The position numbers were made by a program, and so were the translations under genes. A stretch of 64,000 bases of DNA from Natrinema ejinorense (GTDB lineage Archaea > Halobacteriota > Halobacteria > Halobacteriales > Natrialbaceae), in NCBI RefSeq assembly GCF_002494345.1, contig NZ_NXNI01000001.1, forward strand, positions 2,914,001 to 2,978,000, read 5' to 3'. Under the pieces are notes generated by a model. That model was given only the letters and a program-made list of their open reading frames with translations, was not told the DNA's origin and did not search any database. Below are positions 7,867 through 18,074 of the stretch, one piece after another (the first letter of the stretch is position 1; every line of letters begins with the position of its first letter).

Positions 7867-9969
7867 CTACGTCGTCCGAAGCGTGTCCGTACTCGGCTCG
7901 TAGACCTCGCCTTTCTGTTTGAGTTTGTCGATCTCGTGTTCGGCCTTGGAGTGGTCCATCCCGACTTCCTCGGCTCGCTCGAGGACGATATCGACCGGCG
8001 CGCCGTCGTCGTACTCCTCCTCGATATCGCTGATCAGCCCCTTCAGGTTCTTGATCCGATCGCGCTGGGACTTCGAGGTCCCGGCTTCGACGATGTCCGC
8101 GTCGAACTCGCCGGTTTCGGGATCGACCCCGACGTCCTGGAGACACGAGCGCACGATCTCAATGACGCGCTCGGCGTCGTCTTGCTCGACCGTATCCGAC
8201 AGCCGAACGCGGGCGCTCGCCTCCGAGAGCCGAACCAGCGCCTCGAGCTTGCGGGCCGTGACCGGCACCGCGGCGTCCTCGTCGGTCCCTTTCGAGCGCA
8301 GATCGACGTAGAAATCCCGGATCGCGTTGCGTGCTTCCTCCGTCATCCGCGGGTGACAGTTCTGTTTGGCGTAGGCGATGTACTTGCGCAGGAGCTCCGC
8401 GTCGATCTCCGGATCGACCTGCTCGGTCATCTCGTCGATCTCGTCGGTACTGACCTCGAGGCTCGACATCTCCTCGCGCTGGGTCGTCAACTCGCCGGCG
8501 TAGTTGGTCGTGATGATGTGTTCCGCGAGGTTGCGGTCTTTCTCCTCGTCGGGCGTGTCCGTCACCGTAAAGATCAGATCGAACCGCGAGATCAGCGCCG
8601 GCTCGAGGTCGATCTGCTCGCTGATCGGCTCGTACTGGTCGAAGCGACCGTACTTGGGGTTTGCCGCGCCCAGCAGCGAACAGCGAGACTTGAGCGTGGC
8701 GTTGATCCCCGCCTTCGAGACCGAAATCTTCTGTTGCTCGAGGGCCTCGTGCATGGCACTTCGGTCTTCCGAGCGCATTTTATCGAGTTCGTCGATGGCG
8801 GCGATCCCCCGATCTGCGAGGACGAGCGCGCCGGCCTCGAGCGTCCACTGCTGTCCGTCCCCGAAGTCGTCGCGGACGGCGGCGGCCGTAAGTCCCGCCG
8901 AGCTACTGCCCTTCCCGGAGGTGTAGACCGCTCGCGGTGCGATGTTTTCGATGTAGGCGAGCATCTGCGACTTGCCAGTACCAGGGTCCCCGATCAGCAG
9001 CATGTGCAGGTCCCCGCGAATCCGCGAGCCGTCTGGCAGCTGTTTCGTCACCCCCGAGAACAGCTGCAGGATCATCGAGAGCTTCTCCTGGTCGTAGCCG
9101 TAGATCGAGGGTGCGATGGAGGCGACCATCTTCTCGTAGACGTCGTCCTGATTGGAGATGTCGTAGATCGCCTTCTTGTCGTCCTCGGTGATGTCCATGT
9201 CCTCGAACTGCTCTTCGTCGATTTCGACGGCCATCCCCTCCATGTAGAAGTCGAAGACCGGCGACTTCTCTTGCTGGTCGCCCTGTTGCTCGAGTCGAAG
9301 GACGCCGGTCGCGGAAACGTGATCGCCGGGCGTGACTTCGCCGGTGATGTCGTCTTCGATGTTGATGTCGAGTGCCTGTGGCGTTTCGCCGCCGCGGAGT
9401 CCCTCGGGGCTCTCCTGGACGCGGATCTTCTGGGAATCGACGAACTCGGATTGATCGAAGTTGACGCGGAAGGGGCCCTGTCGTTCACAGCCCTGGCACT
9501 CGTGGGGCTCCTGAAAGTCGCCACTGGACTGGGGGACCCGGGAGAGGGTACCACAGAGCTGACACTCGAAGGCCGCTTCCTCGATCTTCGGGCGGACATC
9601 CGTCGCCTTGCGGACGATGCCGTGAACCTGGACGAGGGAGTTCATGTCTCGAGCGCGGATTTCCCGGATTTCGGGGGACTCGGTTTCGGGGAGGTTTCGG
9701 ACCCGAACGTGGGCCTGGCCGAGGCTCACGTCGATCGGGAGGTCGTACAGTCGGAGCGCCTCTTCGGCGTAGCGCTGGAGTTGCTCGGGCTGTGCGATGA
9801 AGTCGTCCGCGAGATCGGGATCGAATCGATAGAGGTCCTGCCAGTCGACGTGGATCGATCGCTGTTCGTTCGGATAGCGCTGGGCAAGCTGCTTGATCTC
9901 GTTGTCGTAATAGTTGCGGAAGAACTGCTCGAAAGCGTCGACGAGTTCGGAATTTCCCGCTTGCGCCAT
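7867..9969 (-). CDS. mcm: Replicative minichromosome maintenance helicase MCM
   Basis: The 700-aa protein unwinds DNA ahead of the fork as a hexamer. The N-terminal OB region contains a zinc motif at C136, C139, C158 and C161. The AAA+ core has Walker A GDPGTGKS at 327-334, Walker B with D393-E394 in IAAIDELDKM, and an arginine finger in SRFDL. The C-terminal winged helix follows residue 620. Inteins are common in haloarchaeal mcm genes, but none is present here: the motifs are continuous. The gene is monocistronic as far as can be seen. Confidence 0.97.
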   Translation of the reverse strand: MAQAGNSELVDAFEQFFRNYYDNEIKQLAQRYPNEQRSIHVDWQDLYRFDPDLADDFIAQPEQLQRYAEEALRLYDLPIDVSLGQAHVRVRNLPETESPEIREIRARDMNSLVQVHGIVRKATDVRPKIEEAAFECQLCGTLSRVPQSSGDFQEPHECQGCERQGPFRVNFDQSEFVDSQKIRVQESPEGLRGGETPQALDINIEDDITGEVTPGDHVSATGVLRLEQQGDQQEKSPVFDFYMEGMAVEIDEEQFEDMDITEDDKKAIYDISNQDDVYEKMVASIAPSIYGYDQEKLSMILQLFSGVTKQLPDGSRIRGDLHMLLIGDPGTGKSQMLAYIENIAPRAVYTSGKGSSSAGLTAAAVRDDFGDGQQWTLEAGALVLADRGIAAIDELDKMRSEDRSAMHEALEQQKISVSKAGINATLKSRCSLLGAANPKYGRFDQYEPISEQIDLEPALISRFDLIFTVTDTPDEEKDRNLAEHIITTNYAGELTTQREEMSSLEVSTDEIDEMTEQVDPEIDAELLRKYIAYAKQNCHPRMTEEARNAIRDFYVDLRSKGTDEDAAVPVTARKLEALVRLSEASARVRLSDTVEQDDAERVIEIVRSCLQDVGVDPETGEFDADIVEAGTSKSQRDRIKNLKGLISDIEEEYDDGAPVDIVLERAEEVGMDHSKAEHEIDKLKQKGEVYEPSTDTLRTT

Positions 9970-10009
9970 TGCACCTTCCTAGGGCTGCCATCCGGTATAA
10001 ATGGTCGTA

Positions 10010-10229
10010 TACCGGGGTGGAACTGATCCGGACAACCGTCGCCGCCGAGACTATCGGCAGCGACCCCGAGCGTCGCAATCGATCGGAACGCTTCCTCCAC
10101 AGGGAAAACGATCGGCGAGAGCACGCCGAGGATGTAATCGAACACGACGAGCAGCGTCGCGACCAGCGGAATCGTGATCACGACTCCGTTGATGAGCAAT
10201 CGCTGGAACCTCGAGACGAGCGCAGCCAT
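10010..10229 (-). pseudogene. Truncated DUF502-like membrane protein gene
   Basis: From ATG 10229 the frame gives MAALVSRFQRLLINGVVITI and a long hydrophobic helix, then LGVLSPIVFPVEEAFRSIAT. This resembles the N-terminal 50-60 residues of DUF502 family membrane proteins. After about 65 residues similarity stops, and the frame runs on into the mcm start region in nonsense sequence. The rest of the gene is missing, so this is most likely a remnant left by a deletion. Confidence 0.5.
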
Positions 10230-10626
10230 GGGGGTCGGCGATTGACCGCCTTCTGAAACCGTTTGGCTCGCGGGTGGGCGATCGATCCGTTCTCGGTCGA
10301 TCGCGGTACGCTGCCCCTCGAATGTGATTCGACCACAAATCATTGCCATGCTAGATAGAGGATCGTATATATTGTATTTTAACGCAGTTTGGGAAACATA
10401 CGTTTCCTAATATCGACCACTCTATAGCTATTGCCCTATCAAAAAGCTTTATTATTGAACAGGCCGTCGTATGTGGTGTAGAGGTGATGACACACATTAA
10501 CACGGAAAGACGATCCAAGAACACCCCACTGTGGCTATTGTGACCCATACCTGTGCGTTCCCTGCCATGGCGCACGCCAGACGATCGTGTTCCCGGCACC
10601 ACATTCCCGATCCTCGGCTCTCGTTT

Positions 10627-10767
10627 TCACCAGTGCCAAAGCGGTGGACGCTGTGACTCTCTCACGATACTGTCGGATCCCGCGACGATGTCGGTCGCTT
10701 GATCGATAGCACGAGCAGGGCTTTCGAGTTCGTACAGTCGACTGGCCAGGACAGATTTCTCAGTCGA
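10627..10767 (-). pseudogene. Possible gene remnant in the 10.3-10.8 kb spacer
   Basis: Between a TGA and the stop at 10627-10629 there is a 46-codon open stretch without a start codon. Its translation (for example EKSVLASRLYELESPARAID) looks like genuine haloarchaeal protein, with acidic helices. Together with the DUF502 stump next door it suggests that the roughly 500-base spacer 10350-10847 is decayed coding sequence. Its family is not recognised. Confidence 0.3.
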
Positions 10768-10847
10768 TCACCGACAGAAACTAGCCGCTAACCGGTCTGA
10801 AAACGTCCAAAGCGGCTCGACGAAACCGTCCGAACCGGTATCTCGTA

Positions 10848-10920
10848 TGGGATCGCCCGGATTTGAACCGGGGTCACGGGCACCCAAGGCCCGAAGTATA
10901 CCAAGCTAACCCACGATCCC
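10848..10920 (-). tRNA. tRNA-Pro (anticodon UGG)
   Basis: The 73-base gene reads from 10920 down to 10848. The acceptor stem GGGATCG pairs with CGATCCC with discriminator A. The anticodon arm CGGGC-CUUGGGU-GCCCG gives UGG, and the T arm is CCGGG-UUCAAAU-CCGGG. No intron is present and CCA is not encoded. Confidence 0.95.
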
Positions 10921-11003
10921 GTACACACCCCTTCCGTCCGCACGTCATAAAGGGTTTCGTTACGATCCGAACGGTTTTCCCCACTACCGTGGTAGCCTCG
11001 AGT

Positions 11004-11258
11004 ATGACCACCCTCGAGATCCTGCTGTTACTCGCCGTTCTCGTGGGTGTTCTCGTCGCGGGATGGCTCCTGCAGGTGGTTCGCCCCCTCATCGTCAACG
11101 CGGTGGTCGGGCTGGTCGTATTGGCTATCGCACAGTTCGGCTTCGGGCTGCCGGTGGCCGTGACGCCGACCGTGCTGGTGATCGTCGCGATCGGTGGCGT
11201 CCCGGGATCGCTACTCGTTCTCGCGCTGTCGCTGTTCGGCGTCGCGTTCGTGCCGTGA
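11004..11258 (+). CDS. BofA-like small membrane protein
   Basis: The 84-aa protein is three hydrophobic helices. The segment LLQVVRPLIVNAVVGLVVLAI matches the K-P-L-(I/L)-x-N-A-x-x-G signature of the pro-sigma-K processing inhibitor BofA family, which in haloarchaea has no known role. The ATG at 11004 is used; an upstream frame would run through the tRNA gene. Confidence 0.8.
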   Translation: MTTLEILLLLAVLVGVLVAGWLLQVVRPLIVNAVVGLVVLAIAQFGFGLPVAVTPTVLVIVAIGGVPGSLLVLALSLFGVAFVP

Positions 11259-11391
11259 CCTGCGAACGGCTGTGGACGACGAGTCGAAGAGGGCGAGGGG
11301 GATCACTGGACGAGGTGGGGCCGCTTGAGCGGGTTCGGACCGCTCGAGTCGGGCGGTCGCGAGATCGAGTCGGCAGTGATGGGGTGGCCGC

Positions 11392-12162
11392 TCAACGCGT
11401 CTCCGCCTCGGAATCGTCCTCGCCCCAGTCACGCGAGACCGGCGTTTCGCTCGCGTTGATGGTGTCTACCAGCCAGTCGCGGGCTCCGTCCAACTGCGCG
11501 TCGTCAGTCGCGGTGATCTTCAGCCGGTTGTGTTCGGCCTCCCGGTCGGGATAACAGCCGACCGTGACCGCGAAGCGGTCCATCACGTTTTCGAGTGCCC
11601 AGACGATGTTCGCCTCCGGTTCGACCGTGTAGAGGTACGCGGAGCGACGGTCGCCGGTAAACTCGTCGGCGACCGCCGCGAACATGGACTTCAGTTCGTC
11701 CGGAATCCCCGGCAGGACGTAGACGTTCTCGAGAACACATCCGGGTGCGAGACCCGCGTCGTTCAACAGCGGCCGGCTTCGCTCCGGGATCGCGGCTTCG
11801 GCCGCGACGTCGACCGAGAGCTCTCGGTCCGGGAGTCGTTCCTCGAGGGCGTCCAGGTGACGTTCGACGGCCGCTCGGGTCACGTCCGGCACGGTCAGCT
11901 CGCGGTCGAAGGCGGCTGCGACCGCCTCCATGGTCACGTCGTCGGGCGTCCCACCGATCCCGCCAGTGACGATGACGCCGTCGAACGCCTCGCTGTACCG
12001 CCTGACGTGGTCGACGATGACGTCGTGGTCGTCCGGGACGGAGACGATGCGCGTAACCGTGACGCCACGGTCGGTCAGTTGCGTTGCTACCCAGTTCGCG
12101 TTCGTGTTGACCGTGTCGCCGGATAGCAGTTCGTCGCCGACTGTTAGCAGGGCAACCTCCAT
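11392..12162 (-). CDS. CinA-like molybdopterin-binding domain protein
   Basis: The 256-aa protein has the MoCF/MoaB-like fold of CinA N-terminal domains: GDELLSGDTVNTN at residues 8-20 and VTGGIGGTPDDVT near 65-77, with the ligand-binding GG. The nicotinamide-nucleotide amidase domain of full CinA is absent, as usual in archaea. Bacterial relatives have ADP-ribose or NMN-related hydrolase activity; the archaeal substrate is not established. It is convergent with the BofA-like gene. Confidence 0.88.
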   Translation of the reverse strand: MEVALLTVGDELLSGDTVNTNANWVATQLTDRGVTVTRIVSVPDDHDVIVDHVRRYSEAFDGVIVTGGIGGTPDDVTMEAVAAAFDRELTVPDVTRAAVERHLDALEERLPDRELSVDVAAEAAIPERSRPLLNDAGLAPGCVLENVYVLPGIPDELKSMFAAVADEFTGDRRSAYLYTVEPEANIVWALENVMDRFAVTVGCYPDREAEHNRLKITATDDAQLDGARDWLVDTINASETPVSRDWGEDDSEAETR

Positions 12163-12231
12163 CGTCTACGGATATGTCGGCCGAGGGTTAGCTGTTACTC
12201 CGCTGCGCTCTCCGTGTGGGGCACGCGCCGA

Positions 12232-14286
12232 TCAGAACTCCTCGGTCGGCGGCGCGATTCCTTCGTCGCTACCCTCGAGTTCGAACTCCGCCCGCACGTC
12301 GCGAATCCGGTCGCGGATGTCGGCGGCCAGTTCGAACTCGAGATTGCTCGCGGCCTCTTGCATCTGGGCTTCGAGTTCGTCGATGTACCGGGCGGCGTCG
12401 TCCTTGTCCTCGAGTTCCCGGCCCGAGACCTCGCTGGTGTCGGTCTTGCTGCCCGGCAGGTTCGTCTCGCCGATTTCCTTCTCGATCGTGGTGGGCTCGA
12501 GGCCGTGTTCCTCGTTGAACTCCTGTTGAATCCGACGGCGGCGCTTCGTTTCCTCGATCGCGGATTCCATGGCGTTCGAGGGTTCGTCGGCGTAGAGAAC
12601 GACCTCGCCGTTGACGTTTCGCGCCGCCCGACCCATCGTCTGGACGAGCGTCGTCTCCGAGCGGAGGAAGCCCTCCTGATCGGCGTCGAGGATCGCGACC
12701 AGCGAGACCTCGGGGATGTCCAGCCCCTCCCGCAGGAGGTTGATCCCGACGAGGACGTCGATCTCCCCCAATCGGAGCGAGCGAATGATCTCGTGGCGCT
12801 CGAGCGTGTCGGTCTCGTCGTGCATGTACGCGACGTCGACGCCGGCTTCCTCGAGATACTCGGTCAGGTCCTCGGCCATGCGTTTCGTGAGCGTGGTGGC
12901 GAGGGTGCGTTCCTCGCGCTCGATGCGGTCGTCGATGCGGTCCATGAGGTCGTCGACCTGACCCGTGGCGTCCGAGACCTCGATCGCCGGGTCGACGAGG
13001 TGGGTGGGTCGAACGATCTGCTCGACGATCCGATCGCTCGCCTCGCGCTCGTAGTCCCCCGGCGTCGCGCTCACGTAGAGGGTCTGGTCCGTCTTTTCCT
13101 CGAACTCCTCGAAAGTCAGGGGCCGGTTGTCGTAGGCCGTCGGCAGCCGGAACCCGTTCTCGACGAGCGAGTCCTTGCGGGACTTGTCGCCGGCGTACTG
13201 GCCCCGAACCTGGGGCAACGTGACGTGGGACTCGTCGACCACGGTCAGGAAGTCGTCGGGGAAGTAGTCGAGCAGCGTGTAGGGGGCGTCGCCCGATTCG
13301 CGATCCGCGAGATAGACCGAGTAGTTCTCGATCCCCGAGCAGTAGCCCGTCTCCTGCATCATCTCGAGGTCGAACGTCGTCCGCTCCTCGATGCGCTGGG
13401 CGGCGATCATGTCGCCCTGGCGCTCGAAGTACGAAATACGCGAGTCCAGATCGTCCCGGATCTCGTCCATCGCCTCCTCGAGCGTGTTCTCCGGGATCGA
13501 GTAGTGCTCTGCAGGGTGGACGAGCACCGCCTGCTGATCGCCCTGCGTTTTCCCCTCGAGGGGGTCGACCTTGACCATGCGATCGATCTCATCGCCCCAG
13601 AGTTCGACGCGGACGGCGTAGCGGCCGTACATCGGGTAGATCTCGACCGTATCGCCCCGAACGCGGAAGGTCCCCTGCGTGAAGTCGACGTCGTTGCGCT
13701 CGTAGTTCAGGTCGACCAGTTGCGCGAGCAACTCGTCGCGGCCGATCTCCTCGCCGACCTCGAGGCGCAACGACATGTCGATGTAGTTACGCGGATCCCC
13801 GAGGCCGTAGATGGCGGAGACCGAGGCGACGACGATGACGTCCTCGCGGGTCAGCAACGACCGCGTGGCGGAGTGGCGTAAGCGATCGATCTCGTCGTTG
13901 ACCGAGGCGTCCTTGTCGATGTAGGTGTCGCTTTGCTCGACGTAAGCCTCGGGCTGGTAGTAGTCGTAGTAGGAGACGAAGTACTCGACGGCGTTCTCCG
14001 GGAAGAGATTGCGGAACTCCTCGTAGAGCTGGGCCGCCAGCGTCTTATTGTGGGCGATCACCAGCGTCGGTTTCTGGATCTCCTCGACGACCCACGAGAC
14101 GGTGTTGGTCTTGCCCGATCCGGTCACGCCCAGCAGGGTCTGTTTGTCCATCCCCGACCGGAACCCGTCGACTAACTGGTCGATCGCTTCCGGCTGGTCG
14201 CCCGCGGGCTCGAAGGGGGCATCGACTGCGAACGGCCGGTCAACGTCCGGACGGTCCGGCTCGAGAGGGCCTTGCGCGTCACTCAT
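12232..14286 (-). CDS. uvrB: Excinuclease ABC subunit B
   Basis: The 684-aa UvrB verifies DNA damage with UvrA and recruits UvrC in nucleotide excision repair. Walker A GVTGSGKT is at 53-60, followed by the [11 protein letters not shown] beta-hairpin that inserts into DNA, helicase motif DESH, motif [11 protein letters not shown], and the C-terminal UVR domain ([18 protein letters not shown]). The ATG at 14286 (MSDAQG) is preferred over longer in-frame readings. Bacterial-type UvrABC is normal in haloarchaea. Confidence 0.96.
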   Translation of the reverse strand: MSDAQGPLEPDRPDVDRPFAVDAPFEPAGDQPEAIDQLVDGFRSGMDKQTLLGVTGSGKTNTVSWVVEEIQKPTLVIAHNKTLAAQLYEEFRNLFPENAVEYFVSYYDYYQPEAYVEQSDTYIDKDASVNDEIDRLRHSATRSLLTREDVIVVASVSAIYGLGDPRNYIDMSLRLEVGEEIGRDELLAQLVDLNYERNDVDFTQGTFRVRGDTVEIYPMYGRYAVRVELWGDEIDRMVKVDPLEGKTQGDQQAVLVHPAEHYSIPENTLEEAMDEIRDDLDSRISYFERQGDMIAAQRIEERTTFDLEMMQETGYCSGIENYSVYLADRESGDAPYTLLDYFPDDFLTVVDESHVTLPQVRGQYAGDKSRKDSLVENGFRLPTAYDNRPLTFEEFEEKTDQTLYVSATPGDYEREASDRIVEQIVRPTHLVDPAIEVSDATGQVDDLMDRIDDRIEREERTLATTLTKRMAEDLTEYLEEAGVDVAYMHDETDTLERHEIIRSLRLGEIDVLVGINLLREGLDIPEVSLVAILDADQEGFLRSETTLVQTMGRAARNVNGEVVLYADEPSNAMESAIEETKRRRRIQQEFNEEHGLEPTTIEKEIGETNLPGSKTDTSEVSGRELEDKDDAARYIDELEAQMQEAASNLEFELAADIRDRIRDVRAEFELEGSDEGIAPPTEEF

Positions 14287-14500
14287 TATCGGAGTCAGGG
14301 GTTCGAGCCACTTGACCCGCTCGCATATTCCGTCAGCGCTCCTCGAGAGAGTGCGTCGCCGCGATCGGTCGGGCGGGCCCCACGCTGGATGGGGACGCGT
14401 ATACGGCACGCGACTCGCCGCCTGGCGGGGGACCCGTCGGACGACCTGTTACCGATCCTCGACGTCGGAAATCAGTGCGAAACCGGCTGTACCGACTCCG

Positions 14501-15271
14501 CTAGTCGTGAGAGCCGTCGTCGGATCCGTCTGCGTCGGCCATCGGCCCGTCGACCGTCGTCTCGACGGTGAACGCGCGATCGGTCGCATCCGCCGGCGGC
14601 TCGAGGTACCCGATCGCGTAGGCCGTGTACGCCGTCCCCTGCTCGAGCGTCACGTCGAAGGACGCGACGGTTGACGCCGAATCACCGCCGGCCGGTCGGA
14701 CCGAGACGGTGCGTGCGCCGGCGGGGACTGCGACGTAGTCCGTCGAATCGGTGAACGAAACGTCCTCGAAGACCGGCTCGCCGTCGGCGTAAACGTCGAC
14801 GGCGGGTGCGTCGGGTGCGGCGTGAACGAGGCGGACGAGTGCCGACCCGGCATCCACGAGCACCGCCGGCTGGAACGTCTCGGCACCGAGCTCGCCGATC
14901 GCGGCGACGGTGTAGAACGCGGCTCCGAACGTGACGTCGCCCTCGAACGCGACCGTCTCCGGATCGCCGGCGGCCGTAATCGTGACCGCGTACGTTCCCG
15001 GCTCGATCTCGAGGTACGGCGAGACGTCCCCGTAGGCGACGTCCGCGAGCACGCGATCGTCGTCGACGTAGACGTCGACGTTCGGTGCGTCCAGAGAGAA
15101 GTGTGCGACCCGGACGGCCGCGCCCGGAGTCGTGTCGTCGGTCGGTTTCTCGTCGGAGGTCGGCCGCTCGTCGTGTTCGTGTTCGCCGGCGGCCAGAACG
15201 GTTCCACTCGCTGCAGTCAATCCACCCGCGATCCCCATCGTCTTCAGGGCAGTGCGTCGTGTTACTGGCAT
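14501..15271 (-). CDS. Tat-exported DUF4397 protein
   Basis: The 256-aa protein begins MPVTRRTALKTMGIAGG, a twin-arginine signal ending near ASGTVLAAG. A His/Glu/Asp-rich linker follows, then two DUF4397 beta domains, each opened by a VR-x-x-H-x-x-x-DAP-x-VDVY motif (VRVAHFSLDAPNVDVYVDD and VRLVHAAPDAPAVDVYADG). The C-terminus is acidic with DGSHD. It is likely secreted or surface associated. Function unknown. Confidence 0.85.
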   Translation of the reverse strand: MPVTRRTALKTMGIAGGLTAASGTVLAAGEHEHDERPTSDEKPTDDTTPGAAVRVAHFSLDAPNVDVYVDDDRVLADVAYGDVSPYLEIEPGTYAVTITAAGDPETVAFEGDVTFGAAFYTVAAIGELGAETFQPAVLVDAGSALVRLVHAAPDAPAVDVYADGEPVFEDVSFTDSTDYVAVPAGARTVSVRPAGGDSASTVASFDVTLEQGTAYTAYAIGYLEPPADATDRAFTVETTVDGPMADADGSDDGSHD

Positions 15272-15525
15272 GATGCACCCGAGCCGGAGGACCACGGTCG
15301 AAAAAAGCCGATAGTTCGTCTCACGAGTAGTGCTGACGTTTCCGATCCGTGACGGTCGCGTATGCGTTCCCTGTCGCCGGAAGGACGCGCGTATCGCGAC
15401 GCGGCGGCGGTTTGAGGGACCCTACAGCCGCCAATCGGACCCCCGCCACCCCGTCGTTGCGGGACCGACCGGACGTGGCCATTGCTCGCCCAATCGTTAT
15501 GGATCGGGTCGGAGAGGTGTCGCCC

Positions 15526-15795
15526 ATGACGGAGCAACTCCAGCAGGCCCGCGACGACCTCGAGGAAGCGGCGAAGTCGGCCGACAGCGACGACGTTCGG
15601 GAAGATATTCGTGAAACGACGGACGCGTTCGCCGACTACGCGACGAGCGACACCGCACCGGACCACGCCATCCTCGACGAGCGACTCAACACGCTCCGAC
15701 AGGTCCGCGAACGGGCGGACGGCGACACCGCGGACAAGGTCGAATCGGCGATCGAAACGGTCGAAGACTACCGCGAAACCGTCGAGCAAGCGTAA
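15526..15795 (+). CDS. Small acidic helical protein
   Basis: The 89-aa product (MTEQLQQARDDLEEAAKS...) is almost wholly helical and acidic, with a repeated pattern of Asp/Glu and Ala heptads. An in-frame ATG at 15499 would add nine residues; either start is possible. It belongs to a haloarchaea-restricted group of unknown role. It is convergent with the next small gene. Confidence 0.7.
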   Translation: MTEQLQQARDDLEEAAKSADSDDVREDIRETTDAFADYATSDTAPDHAILDERLNTLRQVRERADGDTADKVESAIETVEDYRETVEQA

Positions 15796-15804
15796 CGCCG
15801 ACGC

Positions 15805-15942
15805 TCACGGCCGGTACCCTTCCGGCAACCGCCCCACGCCGTCGACATCGGCGGCCGTCACCGCGAGCAACTCGAAGCCGTCCTGCTCGAACTGATCGAC
15901 GACCGCCCCGACTTCACTCTCGTCGACTCCCTCTCGAAACAT
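15805..15942 (-). CDS. 45-aa conserved-looking small protein
   Basis: ATG at 15942 and TGA at 15805 enclose a 45-residue protein (MFREGVDESEVGAVVDQFEQ then DGFELLAVTAAD and GRLPEGYRP). The codon use and composition match genuine haloarchaeal genes, and an AT-rich patch (TATTGCTAAATCT on the minus strand) precedes the start, as expected for a leaderless message. Function unknown. Confidence 0.55.
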   Translation of the reverse strand: MFREGVDESEVGAVVDQFEQDGFELLAVTAADVDGVGRLPEGYRP

Positions 15943-16005
15943 AGATTTAGCAATAGCTCACAGACACGAGGGTATGACTGGTGACGGTCTACCGGACGGC
16001 ACACG

Positions 16006-18042
16006 ATGATCGGCGCGGAGCTATCGGGGGGCGTGCTGGTGGTGTTCGGACTCATCGCCGTCGCCCTCGTCCTATTCGTTTCCGAGCTCATTCCCAACGA
16101 CGTGACGGCGATCGGGATCATCGTCTCGCTGGCGGCGCTCGAGCCGCTGACCGGCGTGGGCCACCGGGCGGCGATCTCGGGCTTTGCCAACACCGCGACG
16201 GTGACGATCGTCGCGATGTACATGCTCAGCGCGGGCATCCAGCGAACGGGCGTGGTCCAGCGACTCGGCCTCTCGCTCGCTGCGTTCACGGACGGCGACG
16301 AAACCCGGGCGCTGGCGGCGACGATCGCCACGACGGGGCCGATCGCGGGCTTTATCAACAACACGCCGGTCGTCGCGATCTTCATCCCGATGATCTCGGA
16401 TCTCGCCGAGAAGAACGGGATGTCGCCGTCGAAACTGCTCTTGCCGCTCTCGTACGCGGCGATCCTCGGCGGCACACTGACGCTCGTCGGCACCTCGACG
16501 AACCTGCTGGCGAGCGAGTTCGCCGCCGCCCTGCTCGATCGAGGGCCGATCAGCATGTTCGAGTTCTCGGGGCTCGGTCTCGTGATTCTGGTCGTCGGCC
16601 TCGCCTACCTCATGACCGTCGGCCGGTGGCTGACACCCGCGCGAATCCCGGTCGACGCGGACCTCGTCGAGGAGTTCGATCTCGAGGACCACCTCACACA
16701 GGTCCGCGTCGACGCCGATTCGACGCCGATCGGACTCACGGTCGAGGAATTCGAGGAGCAGATCGGCGCGGACGTGCGCGTGCTCCAGCACCGTCGGGAC
16801 GGCAGCCACGAAGCCAGCCCTGCCGAAAACGAGCGCGTGCTCGAGTACGATGGCGACGGCGAACTCGAGTCGGATAGCGACGCCGGTTCGGAGGCCAGCG
16901 TCGACGGGGCGGAGCGTGATACGCAGGCCCACCGCGATAGAGCCGTCGGATCACGAAGCGACGTGAAAGCAGAGAGCCAGCAGCGTGTCCGGGAGGACGA
17001 CCCGACCGCAGTGCTCGAGTCGGGCCGGCGGATCCGAGAGGGCGACGTACTCACGGTACACGGCACCTTGCAGGCGGTCAATCGGTTCGTCGAGTGCCAG
17101 AACCTGCGGCAACTCCATCGTGAATCGGTCACCGAGGAGACGTTCGACGGGTCGGCGGGCGAGGAGCAACTCGCAAAGACGATCGTTCCGGTCGAATCGC
17201 CGTTCGTCGGGAAGACGCTCTCGGAGACGCACCTCCGGGAGTTCTATCAGCTGACCGTGCTCGCGATCCGTCGCGACGGCGAACTGCTCCGGACCAACCT
17301 CGAGGAGCGGACGCTCGAGGCCGGCGACCTCCTGCTGGTCCAGACGGTCCCCGGGACGATCCGGCACGTGACCGAAACCGGCGATCTCGTCGTCGTCGAC
17401 GACGCCTCCGACCGGCTGCTCGAGGAGCGGGTCGAGGAAATCGCGCCGCTGTCGCCGAAGACGCCGGTCGCGCTCGCCATCATGGCCGGCGTGGTCGGGA
17501 CCGCCGCGCTCGGTCTCGTCTCCATCGTCATCGCGGCGTTCGCCGGGGTCTTCCTCATGATCGTGACCGGCTGTCTGTCGACGAGCGAGGCGTACGATGC
17601 CGTCTCCTGGAACATCGTGTTCCTGCTGGCCGGCGTGATTCCCCTCGGCGTCGCCCTCGAGGCGACCGGCGGCTCGGAGGTCATCGCCGGTGGACTGGTC
17701 GCCACTGCCGAGTTCCTCCCGCTTATCGCGGTCCTGTTGCTGTTTACCATCGTGACCGGACTGCTCGCGAACGTCATCACGCCGGTCGCGACGGTGGTCC
17801 TGATGATCCCCGTCGCGGTCGACGCTGCGGGGAGCCTGGGCGCAGCACAGTTTTCCTTCCTCCTCGCGGTGATGTTCGCCTCCGCGACCTCCTTCATGAC
17901 GCCGGTGGGGTACCAGACGAATCTGATGGTCTACGGTCCCGGCGGGTACAAATTCACCGACTTCCTGAAAGTCGGCGGGCCGCTACAGCTACTGCTCGCG
18001 ATCGTGACCACAGTCGGGATCGCCGTCATCTGGGGCGTCTGA
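16006..18042 (+). CDS. SLC13-family permease with internal TrkA-C domains
   Basis: The 678-aa protein has an N-terminal membrane half (about residues 5-210), a cytoplasmic insert of roughly 260 residues, and a C-terminal membrane half (about 480-678). The insert includes two RCK/TrkA-C-like domains separated by a hydrophilic, poorly conserved stretch (about 270-320). Motifs such as INNTPVVAIFIP and TSTNLLASE match the divalent anion:sodium symporter superfamily. The substrate (sulfate, dicarboxylate or other) cannot be told. TrkA-C domains usually bind a small ligand and regulate transport. Confidence 0.88.
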   Translation: MIGAELSGGVLVVFGLIAVALVLFVSELIPNDVTAIGIIVSLAALEPLTGVGHRAAISGFANTATVTIVAMYMLSAGIQRTGVVQRLGLSLAAFTDGDETRALAATIATTGPIAGFINNTPVVAIFIPMISDLAEKNGMSPSKLLLPLSYAAILGGTLTLVGTSTNLLASEFAAALLDRGPISMFEFSGLGLVILVVGLAYLMTVGRWLTPARIPVDADLVEEFDLEDHLTQVRVDADSTPIGLTVEEFEEQIGADVRVLQHRRDGSHEASPAENERVLEYDGDGELESDSDAGSEASVDGAERDTQAHRDRAVGSRSDVKAESQQRVREDDPTAVLESGRRIREGDVLTVHGTLQAVNRFVECQNLRQLHRESVTEETFDGSAGEEQLAKTIVPVESPFVGKTLSETHLREFYQLTVLAIRRDGELLRTNLEERTLEAGDLLLVQTVPGTIRHVTETGDLVVVDDASDRLLEERVEEIAPLSPKTPVALAIMAGVVGTAALGLVSIVIAAFAGVFLMIVTGCLSTSEAYDAVSWNIVFLLAGVIPLGVALEATGGSEVIAGGLVATAEFLPLIAVLLLFTIVTGLLANVITPVATVVLMIPVAVDAAGSLGAAQFSFLLAVMFASATSFMTPVGYQTNLMVYGPGGYKFTDFLKVGGPLQLLLAIVTTVGIAVIWGV

Positions 18043-18074
18043 GGAAGTCGTCTCGAACCGCCTTCGGCCGGGGA

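Noticed and set aside
7936-10026. A 696-codon open frame on the + strand opposite mcm
   Set aside because: It is the complementary shadow of mcm in GC-rich DNA; the minus frame has all MCM motifs while this one is Arg/Val/Leu-rich nonsense.
12214-13881. A 555-codon open frame opposite uvrB
   Set aside because: Shadow of uvrB; no start signal or domain.
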